64,000 nucleotides of DNA, from contig JAGGQZ010000014.1 of the NCBI GenBank assembly GCA_018613055.1, positions 180,993 to 244,992 of the forward strand, written 5' to 3'. This DNA is from Chryseobacterium sp. ISL-80 (lineage in GTDB: Bacteria > Bacillota > Bacilli > Bacillales > Cytobacillaceae). How positions within the stretch are numbered: position 1 is the first letter of the stretch; each line of letters begins with the position of its first letter. The position numbers were made by a program, and so were the translations under genes. The notes under the pieces are model-generated. The model did no database searches and had not been told where the DNA came from. It worked only from the letters and a program-made list of their open reading frames with translations. Shown here one piece after another: positions 52,316 to 61,413 of the stretch.

Positions 52316-53854
52316 CTAATCTTTTATTCCAAGCAGTGTTTTCCGATATTCTCTCGGCGTAACATTGCACATCTTTTTAAATACTTTGCTAAAATAATTT
52401 GGTTCATGATAGCCAACTTCAATTGTAATCTCCTTGATACTCTTCTCCGGTTCTGCCAACATTTTCTTTGCTTTTTCAATACGGCACTCTGTTAAAAAGT
52501 CAATGTAGTTAATTCCAAGTTTTTCTTTAAACATTTTACTTATATAAATAGGACTTAAACCTACTTTATTACTAAGCGTTTCTAATGAAATATTCTGTTG
52601 GGAATTTTCCATGATATATTGTTTAATCCGATAGATTGTGTCCGCTTCTAAACTAATATAATGCTTATCATAAGATTCTTTTATATTCATCAGAAGATTA
52701 GCTGTTTCAGAACGTAATTGACGGTAATTTTGCGTTTGATAATGGTAAATTGGGGTTGCTGCCTCAATCCCCTGGTCGCTTATAATCGACCAGATGGACC
52801 ATAGTGATTCTAATACGAATTGTTGTGCTTGCTGGATTTCTATCCCTTCCATCTCGTAGGCTTGAATAAGATGGCTAAGATTCGATTTTATTTGATCCCA
52901 CTGGCCTAGCCGTACCTGGTCGGTTAGATCCTTTTTCAAGTATTTTGCCTGCTGCCAACTGCCTGTTTCATTCAAAACAGGTATATCATGATAAAACCGG
53001 TATTTGACCGGAAGTGTCTTATTGCTCGAAGCAATGATTGCCTCCTGATAAGATTGACGGATTTTCTCCAATGAGTTGCATTCATTACCTATCCCAATGA
53101 ACCAGCCAGCTTTCTGCTCCTTGTTTACTTCAAATAAAATATCTCTTGCAAGAGCAGTCGCTTGTGACCGATAAGGCTGGCCGTTTCTGAAGATAATAAT
53201 CGGCAGCTGCCCATCGTAGAGAGCACCCATCCATCCGCTTCTCGTTATCCTGACTTTCTCTTTAATGCGAGAATAAAGATGTTCCATTCCATCCGGTACA
53301 ACCACATTCATGACAAATACCTGACTTGTTGATTGAATATCAAGCATCTCCATTAGCATGTTTAAGTGTACCTCGTGCACATGATCAAATAGCAGCTGCG
53401 TTACAACATCTGTTTCAACGAGAGCTAATGTTTTTTGTACCATTTCTCGCTGCATGCTGCTTTCTGCTTGCAGCTCCCTCTCGGATTCTATTTCTTTCAA
53501 AACCTTTCCAACCGTTGCTCTAATCTCACTCACCTTACTCGGCTTTAAGATATAATCTTTTGCTCCAAGCTTTAAGGCTGATTGCACATAATTAAACGTA
53601 TCAAATGCTGTTACCATTATGAATTTAACATAAGGAAAATCAGCAAGAATCTGTTCTACGGCTTCCAGGCCGTTCATACCAGGCATTTGGATATCCATTA
53701 ACACTAGATCTGGTCTAAAGCTTGCAGCTAATTCTACCGCTCTATTCCCATTATTGGCTTGTTCAACAATTAGGTCGGGGAATGCCCTGTTTAAAATAGC
53801 TTCCATCCCTTCCCGTTCTATTTGTTCGTCATCCACAATTAAAAGTTTAATCAT
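52316..53854 (-). CDS. YesN-type response regulator (REC + AraC)
   Basis: A 512-residue regulator. Receiver domain at residues 1-120 (VDDEQIEREG acidic pocket, phospho-Asp in LVLMDIQMPGMNG near residue 54, Lys in LKPSKVSEI near residue 104), a long middle region, and an AraC helix-turn-helix pair at about 405-505 (NKVGLSPIYISKMFKEKLG). It overlaps the kinase gene by eight bases, so the pair is co-translated. Likely target: the mmsAB/chvE sugar operon just upstream. Confidence 0.9.
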   Translation of the reverse strand: MIKLLIVDDEQIEREGMEAILNRAFPDLIVEQANNGNRAVELAASFRPDLVLMDIQMPGMNGLEAVEQILADFPYVKFIMVTAFDTFNYVQSALKLGAKDYILKPSKVSEIRATVGKVLKEIESERELQAESSMQREMVQKTLALVETDVVTQLLFDHVHEVHLNMLMEMLDIQSTSQVFVMNVVVPDGMEHLYSRIKEKVRITRSGWMGALYDGQLPIIIFRNGQPYRSQATALARDILFEVNKEQKAGWFIGIGNECNSLEKIRQSYQEAIIASSNKTLPVKYRFYHDIPVLNETGSWQQAKYLKKDLTDQVRLGQWDQIKSNLSHLIQAYEMEGIEIQQAQQFVLESLWSIWSIISDQGIEAATPIYHYQTQNYRQLRSETANLLMNIKESYDKHYISLEADTIYRIKQYIMENSQQNISLETLSNKVGLSPIYISKMFKEKLGINYIDFLTECRIEKAKKMLAEPEKSIKEITIEVGYHEPNYFSKVFKKMCNVTPREYRKTLLGIKD

Positions 53855-55286
53855 GTAACTCGCCTCTTTGTTTCGGAATTTTTAATAGAACGGTCGTGCC
53901 GCTGCCCACTGAGCTTTCAATATGTATGACGTCATCTCTCTCATAAAAAAGACGCAGACGCTTAACAACATTACTGAAACCTATTCCTGTAGAATGTCCT
54001 GCTGATTGTACTTGACGTTCCAATAAAATTTGAGTAATGATTTCATCAGGCATGCCTATTCCGTCATCTATAATTCGAACTAGGACATATTCAATCATAT
54101 CTTTCACTTGAATTGTGATGACACCACCGTTAATATTGGGCTCTATTGCATGAATGACAGCGTTCTCAATAATTGGCTGCAGGGTGAGTGCGGGAATAGC
54201 AACATGTAAGCATGAGTCATCAATATCCAATTGCAGTTGAAGTCTATCCGTAAACCGTGCCTTTTGAATTTGCATGTATTGATTGACAACAATCAATTCG
54301 TCCCTTAATGTAACGGACCGGTCAATTTGCTTTAAATTGTAACGTAAAAGGTCTGCCACGCTGACGAGCAAATCACTTATTTCTTCAGACCCTTCTAAAT
54401 ATGCTTTTTTCGAAAGCGTATTAAGGGTATTAAACAGGAAATGCGGATTCATCTGGCTTTGCAGACTGCGGAAATGACTTTCCTGCAGTAAAATTTTGTT
54501 TTGCTGCAGCTCGTGTTCCAGCTTTGCTTTTTCCTTTATCTGCTGGATTAAATTATTTATATTCGTTCGCATATGATCAAATGTTTTAGCAAGAAAGGCA
54601 ATTTCATCATTCGATTTGACTGTTATTTCATCATCGAATTTCCCTTTCGCTAATTCACTTGCAGCCTTTGTTAATTGTTGGACTGGATGCGTGATGCTTA
54701 AGGAAAACCAATAAGTAGCCAATAATAGCAACAAGGATGTTAATAAAACCATCCATATCGCAAGTTTCACCAATTCAATGGATTGCTCCATAATGCCGCG
54801 ATAAAATGGCTCATGTGTTTTGAGTTCCATATCGATTAAGGTAAGCGTCATATCGGAAATATAGTTACTAATACGGGTAATTTCTGCAAGGTCCTTTACG
54901 GCTGCCTCGGAATCTCGTTCAAGTCCCAGTAATCTGTCTGTTGTTTCAATTAAGCTGCCCATTAAATTTATGTAATTTGTTAATGTAAAATCATTTACTT
55001 CATTTCTTACCTTAAATACTTCATATCTAGCAGATTCCAGTACCTTTTTGCTGTTCTCTAACTTTTTTAAGTTTTCTGGTGTCGATTGGTTCATATAGTT
55101 ATTCAAGTCTGTGATGACTTGATTACTGGACCTCGAAACATCACTTAATATTAAGTATCGGTTTAAGATGTCATTATATTTTACTTGTGTTTTATAATTA
55201 TAGAATGTCAGAGCAATCCAAATAATGGACATAATGATAATGACTATAGTGGTGAATGATAATATTTTCTTTCTAATGCTATTCAT
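53847..55286 (-). CDS. YesM/LytS-type sensor histidine kinase
   Basis: A 479-residue membrane kinase: helix at about 8-28, extracellular domain to about 172, second helix about 173-198, HAMP to about 250, then the His_kinase domain with phosphoacceptor SQMNPHFLFNTLNTL (near residue 280), N box PIIENAVIHAIEP, DDGIGMP and a GIGFSNVVKRL G box. It overlaps the sugar-binding gene by eight bases. Its input is probably the anchored binding protein at 55279, as in XylFII-LytS-YesN systems. Confidence 0.9.
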   Translation of the reverse strand: MNSIRKKILSFTTIVIIIMSIIWIALTFYNYKTQVKYNDILNRYLILSDVSRSSNQVITDLNNYMNQSTPENLKKLENSKKVLESARYEVFKVRNEVNDFTLTNYINLMGSLIETTDRLLGLERDSEAAVKDLAEITRISNYISDMTLTLIDMELKTHEPFYRGIMEQSIELVKLAIWMVLLTSLLLLLATYWFSLSITHPVQQLTKAASELAKGKFDDEITVKSNDEIAFLAKTFDHMRTNINNLIQQIKEKAKLEHELQQNKILLQESHFRSLQSQMNPHFLFNTLNTLSKKAYLEGSEEISDLLVSVADLLRYNLKQIDRSVTLRDELIVVNQYMQIQKARFTDRLQLQLDIDDSCLHVAIPALTLQPIIENAVIHAIEPNINGGVITIQVKDMIEYVLVRIIDDGIGMPDEIITQILLERQVQSAGHSTGIGFSNVVKRLRLFYERDDVIHIESSVGSGTTVLLKIPKQRGELHD

Positions 55287-56256
55287 TTCTGTTGTCCTTC
55301 AATATGCGTATGTTTGTAAAGTAACCATTAATATCAAGTGGGACCGTTTCTCCATTCAGCCATTTAACAATTTGCTGGACACTGACTTCCCCCATTGTTT
55401 CGGGATCTTGCTCAACGACTCCGTCAATCTTACCTTCCTCAAAGAGAGGTAAAGATTCTGGTCCATCATCAAAGGTATAGATAAAATACGGTTCAACCTG
55501 TGAGCGTTTCCCTATTTCCTGTACCATTGGACCAATCATCTTAGCGTTTACCGCGATAAATCCATTAACATCCGGTATTTGATTTAACTGGTCCCTCATC
55601 GTCGTAATGACTTGATCTTTTGACTCTCCTGTTTCGGCATATTGTATCTTAATATTTGGATACACTTTCAAAGTGGCATAGATACCCTTTAATCTCTCAT
55701 TCTGGTAATACTCTTTCTGTTCGTCAGAAAGCAGCACAACCTTCCCTTCCGTTCCCATATCATTCAACAACTGTCTTGCTATTAAACCTCCCGCACGGAA
55801 TTGATCGGAACCAACGTAGGTTCTTCTTAAGCTTTCCTTCATTGGCACATCATTCGCTACTGTGATAATCGGAATTCCATTAAACGCGGCCTTTACTTTT
55901 GTAAGTTCTTTAAACTCGTCTGTATCAAGTCCTTGAATGATGATTCCATCCACTTTGGAATGGATAGCCAGTTCTAACTTTTTTAAAAATTGTTCTGAAT
56001 TATTGCTATAGCTTCCCCAAATTTCAAGGCTGGCTCCTTCTTTCACAGCCTGTCTCGATGCTCCCATGCCAACCTTATTCCAAAACGTTGTGTCCATGTC
56101 TCTCGTGATAAGAACTAAGCGATAGCGAGAGTCTGTTTGATTTTTTGCTTTAGGTAAAGCTATGTCATTACTAAAAACAATGTTGGCTGATACAAAAATG
56201 AGATAACAAAGGGAGGCAAATACAAGACCCAATATGGCATATGTATACTTTTTCAT
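55279..56256 (-). CDS. membrane-anchored sugar-binding sensor protein (XylFII-like)
   Basis: A 325-residue periplasmic-binding-protein fold. An N-terminal hydrophobic segment (residues 6-29) lacks a lipobox and looks like a signal anchor. The fold core is clear (LVLITRDMDTTFWNKVGMG, VDGIIIQGLDTDEF, YTFDDGPESLPL). In Clostridium, XylFII of this kind binds sugar and then docks on the LytS kinase; gene order here (binding protein, kinase, regulator) is the same. First gene of the operon running to 50107. Ligand not determined. Confidence 0.82.
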   Translation of the reverse strand: MKKYTYAILGLVFASLCYLIFVSANIVFSNDIALPKAKNQTDSRYRLVLITRDMDTTFWNKVGMGASRQAVKEGASLEIWGSYSNNSEQFLKKLELAIHSKVDGIIIQGLDTDEFKELTKVKAAFNGIPIITVANDVPMKESLRRTYVGSDQFRAGGLIARQLLNDMGTEGKVVLLSDEQKEYYQNERLKGIYATLKVYPNIKIQYAETGESKDQVITTMRDQLNQIPDVNGFIAVNAKMIGPMVQEIGKRSQVEPYFIYTFDDGPESLPLFEEGKIDGVVEQDPETMGEVSVQQIVKWLNGETVPLDINGYFTNIRILKDNRNE

Positions 56257-56431
56257 ATTTGCTTCCTCCCTTTTTCTTTCCTTAACTGTTTGATGTTATG
56301 TAACTTGATTCTATCAGCCTGGCTTTTAAACTGCATTATAAATAAAGCTGTTTTCGTGAAGATTGTTGTTAAAATTCTAAAGCCGATTTTAACGTGATCA
56401 TAAGCCATTTGTAGTTCGGAATTAAGTGTGC

Positions 56432-56528
56432 TGGCTCTTTTCTCTAAATTAGTTTTATTTTGTGAAGAAATATATGTCTTTCAATCAAATTTTGTAGCCA
56501 AAAACAACAAAGTTTGAGAAAAGAGCCA
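56432..56528. mobile_element. possible MITE-like element (13-bp terminal inverted repeats)
   Basis: TGGCTCTTTTCTC (56432-56444) and GAGAAAAGAGCCA (56516-56528) enclose 71 AT-rich bases. GGCTCTT ends recall ISL3-family elements. I find no 8-bp target duplication, so this is tentative. Confidence 0.4.
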
Positions 56529-56545
56529 TAATTAATGGCAATTAT

Positions 56546-56583
56546 GCAAAAAAAGGCTTCCCCAATGATCTTGGTGAAAGCCC
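56546..56583 (-). terminator. terminator of the sugar ABC operon
   Basis: On the minus strand, GGCTTTCACCAA pairs imperfectly with TTGGGGAAGCC around GATCA, then TTTTTTT. Confidence 0.82.
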
Positions 56584-56597
56584 GCTAGAAGAGGCAA

Positions 56598-57773
56598 TTA
56601 GTTTCCTTTTCTTCTTGTCATAACGTCAAAGATTACCGCTAATGCTAAAACGCCGCCTTTAATCATATATTGATAGGAAATCCCTACACCGAGCAAGTTC
56701 ATCCCACTCGTTAAGGATGCCATTACGATTGCTCCGATAATCGCCCCTGTTACTTTACCTACACCGCCTGCTGCAGATACACCACCAACGTATGCAGCTG
56801 CGATGGCATCAAGTTCGAACAGGGTTCCAGCAGTTGTCGTTGCTGACTGAAGGCGAGAGGTAAATAGAATGCCTGATAAAGCTGATAGCAAACCCATTGA
56901 ACCGAATACAATGTACGTAATCTTATTTACGTTAATCCCGCTTAAATGGGCTGCTTCTGGATTACTGCCGACTGCATAAATATGCCTTCCCATTACTGTC
57001 TTCGTTGTCAAGAAATGATAGATAAGCACAACTAATAAGATAATCATTACTGTCCAGGAGAAGCCGTTATATCCAGCTAAGATCCAAGTGATTGCAGCGA
57101 TGATAGCTGAAACGAACACAAGTTGCAGGATGAAAATCTGCTTGGAAACTACTTCGAAATTATACTTAATTTTGTTTCGGCGATTGGATACTGCACTAAA
57201 ATTGTAAAATAAGATTCCCAGTACACCAATTGATAAAGATAATAAATGTAACCCACTAATCTGCATAATAGATGGGATGTATCCATTTCCAATTGCATTA
57301 AAAGCATCATTTTGAACGATAATGGTTCCAGACTTTTCTGTTACTTGCAGAATCGCACCGCGGTAAATCAACCAGCCTGCCAGTGTTGCTACAAAGGCAG
57401 GAATCCCTACTTTTGCAACAAGGAAGCCTGTAAACAAACCGGCAATCGTTCCAAGCACCAAAATGACAGGAATAACAATATAAACAGGTAAGCCATGCTG
57501 CATTAGAAGAATGGCCGCAATTGCTCCCAGGAAACCTGCTAAGAATCCGATCGATAAGTCAATATGCCGAATGACAATGACCAGCATAACACCGACAGCC
57601 AGAACCGCAATATAACCCGCGGAGTCTAGTAAGTTACTAATATTGCGAGAAGAAATAAACAAGCCATCCGTTAAAATGGTAAAGATGAGAAAGATGACAA
57701 ATAAAGCAATGTACATCCCGTAATCACGAATATTTTTACTGATTAACGTTTTAACGTCATTTATTAAAGTCAT
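56598..57773 (-). CDS. mmsB: monosaccharide ABC transporter permease (MmsB/XylH-like)
   Basis: A 391-residue permease with about ten to eleven membrane segments. It has the sugar-permease pattern VMLVIVIRHIDLSIGFLAGF near residue 62 (core IRHIDLSIG), GIPAFVATLAGWLIYRG near residue 122, and the EAA-like AVGSNPEAAHLSGINV near residue 270. It pairs with the ATPase at 57786 (12-base gap). Length fits MmsB/GguB and XylH. The likely substrates are xylose, arabinose, glucose or galactose. Confidence 0.88.
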   Translation of the reverse strand: MTLINDVKTLISKNIRDYGMYIALFVIFLIFTILTDGLFISSRNISNLLDSAGYIAVLAVGVMLVIVIRHIDLSIGFLAGFLGAIAAILLMQHGLPVYIVIPVILVLGTIAGLFTGFLVAKVGIPAFVATLAGWLIYRGAILQVTEKSGTIIVQNDAFNAIGNGYIPSIMQISGLHLLSLSIGVLGILFYNFSAVSNRRNKIKYNFEVVSKQIFILQLVFVSAIIAAITWILAGYNGFSWTVMIILLVVLIYHFLTTKTVMGRHIYAVGSNPEAAHLSGINVNKITYIVFGSMGLLSALSGILFTSRLQSATTTAGTLFELDAIAAAYVGGVSAAGGVGKVTGAIIGAIVMASLTSGMNLLGVGISYQYMIKGGVLALAVIFDVMTRRKGN

Positions 57774-57785
57774 TGGTTTAGCCTC

Positions 57786-59306
57786 CTATTGTGTTGCAAG
57801 TTGCATTATTTTTTCCTGATCGGCTATTTCTATTGGCAATTCGCCTTTGATTTCACCTTCGGCCATGACATAGACTCTGTCACTCATTCCCAATACTTCG
57901 CCAAGCTCAGAAGAAATCATGATAATACTCATTCCCTCTTCAATCAGCTTGTTCATCACCGTGTAAATCTCAAATTTTGCGCCTACGTCAATACCTCGGG
58001 TAGGCTCATCTAATATTAGGAGTTTAGGGCCAACAAACAGCCACTTGCCTAACGAAACTTTTTGCTGGTTACCGCCACTTAGTTTGCCAACAAGCTGTTC
58101 TAAAGAAGCAGCTTTGATATGCAATGAAGATTTATAGCTATCTGCGACTTTAATCTCTTCATTGTCGTTAATGACTCCGTTGGCAGAAATCCCTTGTAAA
58201 TTCGCGGCAGAAATATTGCTTTTAATATCTTGCAGTAAAAACAACCCATCCCCTTTGCGATCCTCCGTAACATACGCAATTCCAGCCTTTATTGCCTCAC
58301 TGGTATGTTTCAATGCTTTTGGCATTCCATCCAACAGCAAGTCACCTTGCAGCTTATAAGCTTTCGCGTTACCAAAGATACTAAGGGCTAGTTCCGTTCG
58401 GCCAGAGCCCATTAAGCCTGCCAAACCAATGATTTCACCTTTTTTAACGTTTAGGTTTGCATTTTTCACAACATGTCTGCCAAGCTTTTGGTCATATGCA
58501 GACCAATTCTTTAACTCAAGCACTTTTTCTCCATTTGATTTCTTAGGGCGTTTCGGATAAATATCTTGAATTTCACGTCCAACCATATTTTTTATTATCG
58601 TATTTTCTGTTATCTCCCCCTTGGACGCATCCAGGGTTGTAATTGTTTGTCCATCACGAAGCACGGTTGCACTATCTGCTATTGCAATAACTTCCTTCAA
58701 TTTATGGGAAATCATAATGCAGGTAATTCCTTGTTTTCTGAGTTCGTCAAGCAATTTTAATAGATTTTCACTGTCGTCCTCATTTAAAGCTGCAGTCGGT
58801 TCATCGAGAATGAGAAGCTTTACATCTTTGCTTAACGCTTTGGCAATTTCTATTAACTGACGTTTCCCTACTCCTAAGTCTTTAACAAGTGTCTCCGGGT
58901 TAATGTCGAGGTTAACTTTTCCAAGCAGTTTTTTCGCTTCAACAATCGTCTCATTCCAGTCAATAAAAGCTCCTTGCTTGATTTCATTGCCAGCAAATAT
59001 ATTTTCATAAACTGTGAGATCAGGAAACAAAGCTAGCTCCTGGTAAATGATAACGATACCTGCATTTACACTATCGTTAATCTTATTAAATTGCTGTACC
59101 TTACCTTCGTAAACAATATCCCCATCATAAGTCCCGTAAGGATAAACCCCGCTCAGCACTTTCATCAGAGTGGATTTTCCAGCCCCATTTTCTCCAACTA
59201 AGCAGTGAATTTCACCTTTCTTCACTTTGAAATTGACATTGTCGAGCGCCTTAACTCCTGTAAATTCCTTTGAAATCTGCTTCATCTCCAGAATATATTC
59301 GCTCAT
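57786..59306 (-). CDS. mmsA: monosaccharide ABC transporter ATPase (MmsA/XylG-like)
   Basis: A 506-residue protein with two fused ABC cassettes. Walker A GENGAGKST in the first half (near residue 38) and the degenerate GLMGSGRTE in the second; signature LGVGKRQ and LSGGNQQKV; Walker B LLILDEPTAAL and LLILDEPTRGID. This is the standard form for CUT2 sugar importers. The start at 59306 follows GGAGGG by seven bases; codons at 59312 and 59321 overlap that site. Confidence 0.9.
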   Translation of the reverse strand: MSEYILEMKQISKEFTGVKALDNVNFKVKKGEIHCLVGENGAGKSTLMKVLSGVYPYGTYDGDIVYEGKVQQFNKINDSVNAGIVIIYQELALFPDLTVYENIFAGNEIKQGAFIDWNETIVEAKKLLGKVNLDINPETLVKDLGVGKRQLIEIAKALSKDVKLLILDEPTAALNEDDSENLLKLLDELRKQGITCIMISHKLKEVIAIADSATVLRDGQTITTLDASKGEITENTIIKNMVGREIQDIYPKRPKKSNGEKVLELKNWSAYDQKLGRHVVKNANLNVKKGEIIGLAGLMGSGRTELALSIFGNAKAYKLQGDLLLDGMPKALKHTSEAIKAGIAYVTEDRKGDGLFLLQDIKSNISAANLQGISANGVINDNEEIKVADSYKSSLHIKAASLEQLVGKLSGGNQQKVSLGKWLFVGPKLLILDEPTRGIDVGAKFEIYTVMNKLIEEGMSIIMISSELGEVLGMSDRVYVMAEGEIKGELPIEIADQEKIMQLATQ

Positions 59307-59340
59307 CCTCATTCCCTCCAACCAAAACAGCTATAATAAC

Positions 59341-59375
59341 TGCGTGATCGTAGTCTAATTGAATACGATCACGCA
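59341..59375. terminator. intercistronic hairpin after chvE
   Basis: TGCGTGATCG, fifteen-base loop and perfect complement. On the operon strand no strong T run follows, so it probably stabilises the binding-protein mRNA and partly lowers read-through into the ATPase gene. Confidence 0.6.
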
Positions 59376-59385
59376 ATTTTAATTT

Positions 59386-60495
59386 TTAAAGTCCTTTAAA
59401 CTCACTAGCTTCATAGTATTCTGAATCAATTAGCTCTTTTTTAACATTCTCTTCGTCTACGACAATAACGTCTGTTTGTTTCGCTTTCACATCCACTTTT
59501 CCATTGTTGTAAGAACCAGTTGTCTCTGGTTTTTTATCATCCAGGATGTCGATTGCCATATCAATTGCGTCTGCAACCAGTGTTCTTACATCTTTAAATA
59601 CCGTCATAGATTGCTTGCCATCAATGATGTATTGAATTGAAGCTTTTTCAGCATCCTGGCCTGTTACGACGAAGCTAGAAATGTCAGAGTCTGTTCCGAA
59701 AACATCTGCAATGGATCGAGCTGTTCCATCGTTTGGAGCTAAAACAGCTACATCACCTTTTAAATTCGCAGCAGCTGCTGTTAAGTGTGTTTGTGCTTTA
59801 TTTTTCGCTTCGTTAGGATCCCAGTTTGTTGTTACCTGACCCAGAATTTTTCCTAACTCATCACGAGTAAGCTCTTGCTTATCTTTTAATGCTTCTGCTT
59901 CTGTAGAGTTAGCGATCACAAAAGTACCGTCCGCAATCTTCGGCTGAAGAACTTTCCAAGCACCTTCAAAGAATAAAAATGCATTGTTATCAGAAGAAGC
60001 ACCTGCATATAGGTATAATGGGACGTTCGTGCCTTTTACATTGTCAATTAAGTATTGACCTTGAGCAGCACCTACTGCCAGACTATCAAACGTTACATAA
60101 TAATCGACTGCATCTGTTTCTGTAATTAAACGGTCATAAGCGATAACGGTTACTCCTTCTTTTTTCGCTGCTTCGACCGCAGAACCAGCTGCTGCGCCAT
60201 CGTGAGGAGCAATGATTAATACTTCGATCCCTTTGTTAAGCAAGGTTTCAACGTTTTCTTTTTCCTTCGCAGAAGAACCCTGGCTGAATAAAATTTCAGT
60301 TGTGTAATCAGAATCTGCTAATGCATCTTTAAAGCGCTGCTCATCCTGCACCCATCTAGGCTCATCCTTCGTTGGAAGAACAATTCCTACACTCACTTTA
60401 CTGCTTCCGCCAGTTTTCCCGCTGCATGCTCCCAGCATCCCAGTCAACACTGTCATAACGATTAAAACAGAAAATAATTTCCAAACTTTTTTCAC
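59386..60495 (-). CDS. chvE: monosaccharide-binding lipoprotein (ChvE-like)
   Basis: A 369-residue lipoprotein. Signal peptide ends MLGAC (Cys24). The sugar site pattern is that of ChvE: GIVLPTKDEPRW near residue 38, APHDGAAAGSAV, IAYDRLITETDAVDYYVTFD, GASSDNNAFLFFEG and GQDAEKASIQYI. It is the first gene of the importer operon (chvE-mmsA-mmsB), with a perfect cre site 67 bases upstream for catabolite repression. The gene begins behind AAAGGGGG. Confidence 0.9.
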   Translation of the reverse strand: MKKVWKLFSVLIVMTVLTGMLGACSGKTGGSSKVSVGIVLPTKDEPRWVQDEQRFKDALADSDYTTEILFSQGSSAKEKENVETLLNKGIEVLIIAPHDGAAAGSAVEAAKKEGVTVIAYDRLITETDAVDYYVTFDSLAVGAAQGQYLIDNVKGTNVPLYLYAGASSDNNAFLFFEGAWKVLQPKIADGTFVIANSTEAEALKDKQELTRDELGKILGQVTTNWDPNEAKNKAQTHLTAAAANLKGDVAVLAPNDGTARSIADVFGTDSDISSFVVTGQDAEKASIQYIIDGKQSMTVFKDVRTLVADAIDMAIDILDDKKPETTGSYNNGKVDVKAKQTDVIVVDEENVKKELIDSEYYEASEFKGL

Positions 60496-60561
60496 TAATA
60501 TTTCCCCCTTTAAAGATGAAATTAATTTGCTACAACTCCATCTTATAGCGGACCAATCACT

Positions 60562-60576
60562 TTGAAAGCGTTAACA
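60562..60576. promoter_or_regulatory. cre site of the sugar importer operon
   Basis: TTGAAAGCGTTAACA fits WTGNAANCGNWNNCW at every fixed position. It lies 67 bases before chvE. Confidence 0.8.
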
Positions 60577-60703
60577 TATAGTAATCTTTTATTATCTTCT
60601 GTACTTTTTTATCTTTTCTGAAAAAGGTGCACAGTCCCCAGTCTTGTACTAAGCCTTGTCTTAAGTTCAAGACTCAGGTAAACAAGGGTAGTTAGCAATT
60701 CAC

Positions 60704-60790
60704 AAAAAAAGAACCTGTGGTACCGGATTCCGTCAATAATGTCCTGCCTATTCATTTTAGGAAGCAATTGGACGTACCACCTTGCTCCCC
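60704..60790 (-). other. T-box-like 3' fragment with terminator, orphan
   Basis: The minus strand reads CAAGGTGGTACGTCC, like the T-box core AGGTGGTAC, and about 50 bases later GTACCAC pairs with it, followed by TTCTTTTTTT. There is no room for a stem I before the divergent gene at 60871. Either a worn T-box relic or a chance terminator. Confidence 0.35.
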
Positions 60791-60870
60791 CAATGTAAAA
60801 CCATCCTGAACATCTGCCCAGAATGTTTCATATTATATATTATGAAAAATGAACAGTTAGGAGTAATGGT

Positions 60871-61413
60871 ATGCCAAATGAAATTGATAAACAGACAATT
60901 GAAGTGGTGAATGTAACCAGTCCAGCCTTAAATTCAAGGCGCGGGAAATACTTTATCGGCAAAAGCGGATTACTGAATTTCGGGGGCGGATATTACGCGT
61001 GGGGCGGAATCGTCAATCCTGCTGATTCTGGGGTCAATGTGTATATCGATATTTTTACGATCACAAACTTTTCAAACCAAAATTTCATCAGTGAAATCTG
61101 GTTAAACGCTGTTCCGCCTAGAAATGCAGCGGTCTCGTCCCATGTAACTCCAACCAATCAGGCAATTTCACCTTCTCCACTTCCAAAGGCAATCTTGAAA
61201 TATGCTGGATATTCTGCTGAGCCCATGGCCAAAGGTGTGAATATATTCGATCGAATTGTTTCTCAAAATTCCACCCTTGTCAGCGATTCACACAACGGTT
61301 CCATCATTATTGGTCCCGGAGACTCATTCTCCATCCTTCTAAGGCCGCCGGGTTATCAATACATCTCAGGGACAATCGTTTTGACCTGGTGGGAGGAAGC
61401 CGCCAATGCATGA
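60871..61413 (+). CDS. DUF6143-like protein
   Basis: A 180-residue soluble protein. FGGGYYAWGGIVNPADSGVN near residues 37-56 and the closing TWWEEA are shared with the next gene and fit DUF6143 of Bacillus. No signal peptide or membrane segment. The start has a weak binding site (TTAGGAG, about eight bases). Role unknown; this family is beta-rich and may be a surface or spore-coat component, which is a guess. Confidence 0.65.
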   Translation: MPNEIDKQTIEVVNVTSPALNSRRGKYFIGKSGLLNFGGGYYAWGGIVNPADSGVNVYIDIFTITNFSNQNFISEIWLNAVPPRNAAVSSHVTPTNQAISPSPLPKAILKYAGYSAEPMAKGVNIFDRIVSQNSTLVSDSHNGSIIIGPGDSFSILLRPPGYQYISGTIVLTWWEEAANA

